A stretch of DNA of 57,684 nucleotides from Acidaminobacter sp. JC074. Its GTDB lineage: Bacteria; Bacillota; Clostridia; Peptostreptococcales; Acidaminobacteraceae. Numbering within the stretch: position 1 is the first letter of the stretch; each line of letters opens with the position of its first letter. The notes below the pieces were generated by a model. It did not search any database. It was given only the letters and a program-made list of their open reading frames with translations, and was not told the DNA's origin. The translations under genes were made by a program, and so were the position numbers. The stretch is from the NCBI RefSeq assembly GCF_022496765.1, contig NZ_VANV01000031.1, positions 1 to 57,684 on the forward strand, read 5' to 3'. This document shows, one piece after another, positions 52,962-57,684 of the stretch.

Positions 52962-54536
52962 ATGGTTTTAATTAATATGTATATTATTTTTATAATATTT
53001 TATTCAGAGAGTTTGGTGAGAGAGAGTTCCATTGAATGGATTCTAAAATACCCAATTAACGTTGGAATAAATTTCATAATTTATATATCGACAGTATGTT
53101 TATTAGGTTTATTTATTCCTTTACAGTTTAGTCTTGCAAGTGTTACAAGTTTAGTTCTCTTATTGGGTTTTATAAATAGATACAAGATCAGTCTAAGAGG
53201 AGATCATTTTTATCCATGGGATGTTGCATTGGGGAGAGAATCATCAAATATGATGTCGTACGTGAAGTTCTATGAAGTTCTTATCAGTATTTTTCATAGT
53301 ATGTTACTAGTTGGCATAGTTTTTTTTTTAGAAACTCAATCTCTATATACATATAAATTGTTATATGTTGTCTTTGGAGTCATGATACTGATACTTTCAT
53401 ATCAAAATCACAAAGTTAATTTGGGAATCAATCAGCATAAACTACATTTTAAAAAGGGGATTATTTTGGCTTTTATATTGAACTTAAAGGAGTGGAAGAA
53501 TTGTAGTTATTTGCAGCTTGCAAATGAAGAAGATCTACAGACAACAAAATCTATTGATAATGAAAGACCAAATATCATTGTGATTATGAATGAGTCATTT
53601 TGGAATCCAGAAAACTTGCCTAACGTAAAATTCTCAAAACCACTGACTTCCTCTTTAGATTCATTAAAAATAGAATCTATGTTTGGAAACATGGTATCTC
53701 CTGAGTTTGGTGGCGGGACAAGTAACATTGAATATGAAATCTTATCAGGACAAAGTATGTATTATTTACCTACAGGCATGATGGCATTTAATACTTGTAT
53801 CAATAAAGATGTTGCTGCTTTACCAAGATTACTTGCAAACAATGGGTATGAAACTATTGGGGTCCATTCATATAAAAAGTGGTTTTGGGACAGAGAGAAG
53901 GCATATAAACATTTAGGATTTCAATCATTTATTACAGAAGAAGATTTCGCTGGTGAAGTTAAAGGAGATTATATTAGTGATATAGCCTTCTCAAGAAAGA
54001 TCATAGATATATACAGGCAAACTAGGAAACCGTTATTTCTTTATGGTGTTACAATGCAAAATCATGGACCTTACTATTATGAAAGATATAATACTTACGA
54101 TGTAGACGTAAAGGCGCCTTTGAACAGGAAAGAACTTGGTGAGTTAAGATGTTATGCACAAGGAGTATATGATGCGGATCGTGCATTAGGGGTATTAATT
54201 GATTTTTTCAGAAAAGAAAAAAAGGAAACATATGTTGTATTCTTTGGAGATCACTTACCAATGTTAGGGAGACAGTTTTCTGTTTATAAAAAGTGTGGAT
54301 ATATAAAAAGTAAATACATGGTAGATTGGAACCGTGAAGAACAGTATAGAATGCATTCGACACCATTTGTTATTTGGTCGAACAAGACTTGTAATTCTGC
54401 AGATGTGGGATATTTGAGTCCAGCAAAAATAGGAGATTACATTCTGGATTTAACTTCTACAAAGAAAACAGATTATTATAGAATGATTCATAATCGATAT
54501 AGTAAAAATCCAGTAATTAGTAAACGGATAGGTTAG
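52962..54536 (+). CDS. LTA-synthase-like phosphoglycerol transferase
   Basis: 524 residues. About five membrane helices (1-175) precede an extracellular sulfatase-fold domain. The catalytic Thr253 is in FGGGTSNIEYE, metal ligands in MNESFW (Glu211) and FFGDHLP; HSYKKWFWDR is also typical. The family transfers phosphoglycerol from phosphatidylglycerol to growing lipoteichoic acid or similar polymers. I start at ATG 52962 after GGAGG; a TTG 12 bases upstream overlaps that site. The membrane part is shorter than in LtaS, so the acceptor may differ. Confidence 0.85.
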   Translation: MVLINMYIIFIIFYSESLVRESSIEWILKYPINVGINFIIYISTVCLLGLFIPLQFSLASVTSLVLLLGFINRYKISLRGDHFYPWDVALGRESSNMMSYVKFYEVLISIFHSMLLVGIVFFLETQSLYTYKLLYVVFGVMILILSYQNHKVNLGINQHKLHFKKGIILAFILNLKEWKNCSYLQLANEEDLQTTKSIDNERPNIIVIMNESFWNPENLPNVKFSKPLTSSLDSLKIESMFGNMVSPEFGGGTSNIEYEILSGQSMYYLPTGMMAFNTCINKDVAALPRLLANNGYETIGVHSYKKWFWDREKAYKHLGFQSFITEEDFAGEVKGDYISDIAFSRKIIDIYRQTRKPLFLYGVTMQNHGPYYYERYNTYDVDVKAPLNRKELGELRCYAQGVYDADRALGVLIDFFRKEKKETYVVFFGDHLPMLGRQFSVYKKCGYIKSKYMVDWNREEQYRMHSTPFVIWSNKTCNSADVGYLSPAKIGDYILDLTSTKKTDYYRMIHNRYSKNPVISKRIG

Positions 54537-54719
54537 ATTTTGAGCGACTAAGAGGTGTAATATATTAAGTCGCGAAGGAGGATAGAATCTTTATTTGGAA
54601 TAGAAAGTTTGATTAAGATTATAATGAAAGATACTTTTGAATGAGTAGTTGATTCCTAAATCAACTTGAATGCATATAGGATCTCTGAAATATGTGGATT
54701 ATTAATAAAGGAGTTAAGC

Positions 54720-56528
54720 ATGAAAAATATAAATTTAAGTATACGTTTTTTTGCTGTAATGATAGTTATAGTTGTTGCATTGATATCTTTGAGTTTAGTG
54801 TCATGGAATCATACCAAAACTGTGTCAACTGAAATAACGAATGCAAAGGACTTTAATTTGGCAATTGTTGAGTCATTAAACAATATCAAAAATTATGAAT
54901 TACATCAGGAGGTATTTGCCTATAGGACCATGATGTTTTCGCTGAATGCTCAGTCAAGTAGTAATGATAATGAGACTATAGAAGATAATAATGAAGAGTC
55001 AATGGACGATGAAACTGTAGATGAAATAATGACGATAGAGAACATTAACTCATATATAAATGATGAATATGATAATGCTCAAACTTTATTGAGTGAGTTA
55101 GCAAATAGAACAGTTGGTGAGAGCAGAACTAATATTTTAGAAATTAAAAAAATGGTTGAAATGTTACAGAATAAACATAATATATTTTCTGAAACAATTA
55201 CTGCACTGGAGACAGATTCAATTTCAGCAATGGAGGATATTTCTTTAGATACAAAACAGACTCTCTTAGAGGATAGCGTTGAAATATCAACTGCAATACA
55301 AGAAGTTACTGATATTGTTGGCAATGCGATGATTGAAAACATGCTAACGATAGAAACTTCACAATCTTTTGGACGAGTTATGACTAATGTGTTTATTTGG
55401 ATGATTATACTGATGGTTATTCTCAGTATTATTATAGTAAGTAGATATATTCTGAGTCCGGTGAAGCAGTTTGACGAGATATTAGATAAAATATCTGTTG
55501 GTGACTTTAGAATTGAAGTTCCAGAAGAACTAATAAAGAAACGTGACGAAGTAGGTTCGTTAGCAAACTCATTAGAAAAATTAAAATCAAATGTGGGATA
55601 TCTTTTGGCATCTGTAAAAGACGCTTCGGCTTCTGTTTCAAGTTCCTCAACAGTTTTAGCTGAGGTAAGTACGCAATCTTTGCAGGCTATGAATGAGATC
55701 ACAGAATCAATTACGCAAATTGCAGATGTATCACAGATACAAGCTGATCGTGCAAGTGTTGCAGTTGTTAAAACTAATGATTTAGGAAACGAAATTCATG
55801 CATCAGAAGAGTTAATAACAAGTGTGAGAAATTACTCAATTGAAACTAGTGAAATGAGCCGCAAGGGCATTAAAATAATAGAAGATCTGAATAAAAAAAC
55901 TAAATCATCAAATGAAGCTACCATTGAAATTCAAGATATGACAGATGGAATTTATACGTCTGCTACAGATGCTGAAGAAATAATTGAAATGATTGAAACT
56001 ATTTCTAGTCAAACAAATCTTCTAGCATTAAATGCATCAATAGAAGCGGCTAAAGCTGGTGAGTCAGGTCTTGGTTTTGCAGTAGTAGCTGATGAAATAC
56101 GAAAACTTTCTGATGAAACGAAACATGCAACAGATAACATTAGGCAAATCATTGGAGATATACAAGATAAATCGAGAGAAACAGTTAATAAAATGCAAGA
56201 GATTAAATTAACATTTGAAAATCAAAATAGTTCTATTAGGACTACAGGCAATATATTTATTGAAACCGTTAATGCCTTAGATGAGTTAAGAGTTAAAATT
56301 AAAGATGTTAGTAAAATATCTGGAAAAATCAATGAAAGCAAAGAGGAAATTGTAACTTCTATATATGAGATATCAAGATCAATCGATGAAACCACTAGTA
56401 ATGTAGAGCAAGTTAGAGCCACTACTGAAGAACAGATGACTGCCATTCATGAATTATCATCATCTGCTAACTCTAGCAAAGAACTTTCAAATGAACTTAC
56501 AAGAACTGTGGAGCAGTTCAAGATATAG
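54720..56528 (+). CDS. Methyl-accepting chemotaxis protein
   Basis: 602 residues. Helix 1 (about 9-30), a helical extracellular ligand domain (about 31-215) with a very acidic insert (near 80-105), helix 2 (about 222-245), HAMP (about 246-298) and the long signalling coiled coil. The hairpin tip binding CheA/CheW is intact (SSQTNLLALNASIEAAKAGE, near 437-456). ATG chosen at 54720 because AAGGAG lies 6 bases upstream; the frame extends 54 bases further with no site. Ligand unknown. Not linked to other chemotaxis genes here. Confidence 0.92.
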   Translation: MKNINLSIRFFAVMIVIVVALISLSLVSWNHTKTVSTEITNAKDFNLAIVESLNNIKNYELHQEVFAYRTMMFSLNAQSSSNDNETIEDNNEESMDDETVDEIMTIENINSYINDEYDNAQTLLSELANRTVGESRTNILEIKKMVEMLQNKHNIFSETITALETDSISAMEDISLDTKQTLLEDSVEISTAIQEVTDIVGNAMIENMLTIETSQSFGRVMTNVFIWMIILMVILSIIIVSRYILSPVKQFDEILDKISVGDFRIEVPEELIKKRDEVGSLANSLEKLKSNVGYLLASVKDASASVSSSSTVLAEVSTQSLQAMNEITESITQIADVSQIQADRASVAVVKTNDLGNEIHASEELITSVRNYSIETSEMSRKGIKIIEDLNKKTKSSNEATIEIQDMTDGIYTSATDAEEIIEMIETISSQTNLLALNASIEAAKAGESGLGFAVVADEIRKLSDETKHATDNIRQIIGDIQDKSRETVNKMQEIKLTFENQNSSIRTTGNIFIETVNALDELRVKIKDVSKISGKINESKEEIVTSIYEISRSIDETTSNVEQVRATTEEQMTAIHELSSSANSSKELSNELTRTVEQFKI

Positions 56529-56634
56529 ATATTGCTCATATTGTAAAGGGCTATTTTACCATGTCGGTGTTATGTGTTTTATACATACTGTTAATGCTTT
56601 CTTAGTCTGACCTTACCTTGCTCACTACTTTTGC

Positions 56635-56667
56635 CAATAGTTGATTGCTTAGATTGCCAAACTATTG
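56635..56667. repeat. Inverted repeat at the transposon's distal side
   Basis: CAATAGTT (56635-56642) and AACTATTG (56660-56667), both inside TTGCC-containing copies, just outside the last transposon-associated gene; CCATGG-TGAA-CCATGG follows at about 56679-56694. They may be transposase binding sites or the element's end. Confirmation needs the other end. Confidence 0.3.
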
Positions 56668-56695
56668 TGAGTGGAAAACCATGGTGAACCATGGC

Positions 56696-57004
56696 TTATT
56701 CCATCTCTAATTTTTTATTTATTTCTTTTATCGTGTACGCCAGGCATTCTGAATTGATTGGATTGATGTGTTTATCTAGTTTCTCTGAATTCCAAAATGT
56801 ATCAGAATACGAAGCTAACTCACAACCGATTTCCCAGTTAGGGATACATATGAAGTTTCCTCCAAGATGCGAACCCAGTAGAATGTGAAAACTACTACCA
56901 TTAACTGATACATTGAATTCAAAGGGTTCTTTGTCTGAATAAACATCTACAATAGATTTATAAGTTCTAGTATTTATAGTGTGTTCAAACTCGAAGGTTA
57001 TCAT
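56696..57004 (-). CDS. Small transposon-associated protein, DUF6618-like
   Basis: 102 residues with the run HLGGNFICIPNWEIGCELAS and a following TFWN; this resembles the family I know as DUF6618, a small protein found beside this kind of ATPase in Clostridia. The match is from memory of the pattern. It overlaps the ATPase by four bases (ATGA). Function unknown. Confidence 0.6.
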   Translation of the reverse strand: MITFEFEHTINTRTYKSIVDVYSDKEPFEFNVSVNGSSFHILLGSHLGGNFICIPNWEIGCELASYSDTFWNSEKLDKHINPINSECLAYTIKEINKKLEME

Positions 57005-57684
57005 CGTTTACCACCTCCAGGCATTTCAGCTTGGATGACAGTACGAATCATATGGTCATCAATTAGTCGTTTAGCTCTTTGAAAAGCGTATAGTAAAGCA
57101 TGAGTACATAGCTTATTTATAGATCTTGCTGAACCGACTGAAAATCTAAAGATTTCATCGATTGCCTTATCAGTAAATATATCAGTGGTACCGTCAGCGT
57201 ATTTTAGATGTGCTTGGATATATTCTTCTGTCTGTGCTCGATCCATTTGTTGTAATTCACAAATGAGATCAATCCTTTGTTTGATTGCTGCATAATTCCT
57301 TAGTTTAAGTTTGTCCCATAGTTCTTTCTGACCGACTAAAATTAGGGACATAGGTGTACGTGAATCCATTCGAGTGTTTAAAAGAAATCGAATTTCTTCT
57401 AAAGTTTCCTTTGCGAGCAGGTGTGCTTCATCAATGACTGTCACGACGTTCTTTTTATAGACCCCTTGTATAAGTTCTAATTGTTGATGTAATTGATGTC
57501 TAGCATCACCACGATAGAATTTGGATTCAATGCCTAATTGATCTAAAAGTCCTTTGTAAAACCAGCGTGGTGTCAGTTTAGAATCTGATAGATAAAGAAC
57601 CTCAAAGTCATCTGCTGGTAAATCATCAGTGAATTTTCTGATGGAAGTAGACTTACCACAACCAACATCTGCTGTGACAATAAC
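57001..57684 (-). CDS. AAA ATPase of a transposon (ExeA/TniB-like), 5'-truncated by window edge
   Basis: The frame is open to the window's last base; 227 residues are visible and the N-terminus lies outside. Walker A ADVGCGKST is near the visible start and Walker B VTVIDEAH about 75 residues later, followed by the AAA_22-type RFLLNTRMDS and LILVGQ segments and a lid domain ending GGGKR. Such ATPases choose the target and activate a partner transposase with an integrase core. They resemble the GspA/ExeA ATPase, but no secretion genes are near. Confidence 0.8.
   Translation of the reverse strand, partial: VIVTADVGCGKSTSIRKFTDDLPADDFEVLYLSDSKLTPRWFYKGLLDQLGIESKFYRGDARHQLHQQLELIQGVYKKNVVTVIDEAHLLAKETLEEIRFLLNTRMDSRTPMSLILVGQKELWDKLKLRNYAAIKQRIDLICELQQMDRAQTEEYIQAHLKYADGTTDIFTDKAIDEIFRFSVGSARSINKLCTHALLYAFQRAKRLIDDHMIRTVIQAEMPGGGKR

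Larger units (their letters stand above)
56696..57684 (-). mobile_element. Partial transposon (ATPase plus small accessory gene)
   Basis: The two minus-strand genes here form the promoter-distal part of a transposon whose DDE transposase should lie upstream, beyond the right edge of the window. The call rests on the ExeA/TniB-like ATPase. Exact ends are not determined. Confidence 0.6.

Noticed and set aside
55079..55702. A 207-codon frame antisense to the chemoreceptor
   Set aside because: Long open antisense frames arise from the biased codons of coiled coils; no ribosome site or family features.
57001..57684. Type II secretion ATPase ExeA
   Set aside because: Similarity is to the AAA fold only; no secretion genes are near and the accessory gene points to a transposon.

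Overview
The window is low-GC DNA with strong GGAGG-type ribosome binding sites, short intergenic gaps and hairpin/T-run terminators. Together with lipobox lipoproteins, three copper-amine-oxidase-like (CuAO) surface proteins, a sigma-54 activator with a PrpR-type sensor and a chemoreceptor, this points to a motile anaerobic member of the Clostridia. The species cannot be named from the sequence. Mobile DNA sits at both edges: the 3' end of a group II intron on the left (1-248) and part of an AAA-ATPase transposon on the right (56696-57684).

Layout. 462-3018: a stand-alone sucrose-kinase-like P-loop protein overlaps a GH13_18 sucrose (6-phosphate) phosphorylase, with a LacI-type palindrome upstream. 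3081-6899: a small membrane protein, a TetR regulator divergent from an HSL-type esterase, and a MarR regulator divergent from a YhdH/YhfP oxidoreductase. 7059-12488: a 7TM diguanylate cyclase, an anchored protein with an RTX-like tail, and a MATE/AraC pair. 12852-16111: two paralogous secreted CuAO-domain proteins. 16143-17038: a GNAT acetyltransferase and a PilZ protein. 17401-20532: a tight operon of three DUF3841 paralogues, an AraC regulator and a QueG-like Fe-S protein. 20587-22611: panF and yhdT (pantothenate uptake) behind a long leader that looks like a structured RNA ending in a terminator. 22634-24653: an HTH protein divergent from a membrane Ser/Thr kinase, sharing one palindromic operator.

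24765-37465 is the clearest pathway. A sigma-54 activator is followed by three phased repeats, a good -24/-12 promoter and a seven-gene operon: M20 dipeptidase, OppA lipoprotein, OppB, OppC, fused OppDF ATPase, M20 amidohydrolase, and a lipoprotein with a complete cyanophycinase (S51) domain. I infer a scavenging route for cyanophycin or similar beta-aspartyl peptides: cut outside the cell, import as dipeptides, hydrolyse inside.

37586-41562: a third CuAO-domain protein, a decayed stretch with a 55-residue peptide gene, and a MocR/PdxR regulator. 41774-49584: two ABC ATPase-permease fusions in one operon. The second is 1927 residues long and carries three tandem S41 protease modules after its permease, each degenerate at a different motif. 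This is the most unusual object in the window. 50042-56528: an FG-GAP-like lipoprotein, a second diguanylate cyclase, an LTA-synthase-like phosphoglycerol transferase and a chemoreceptor. Two cyclases plus a PilZ protein indicate active c-di-GMP signalling.
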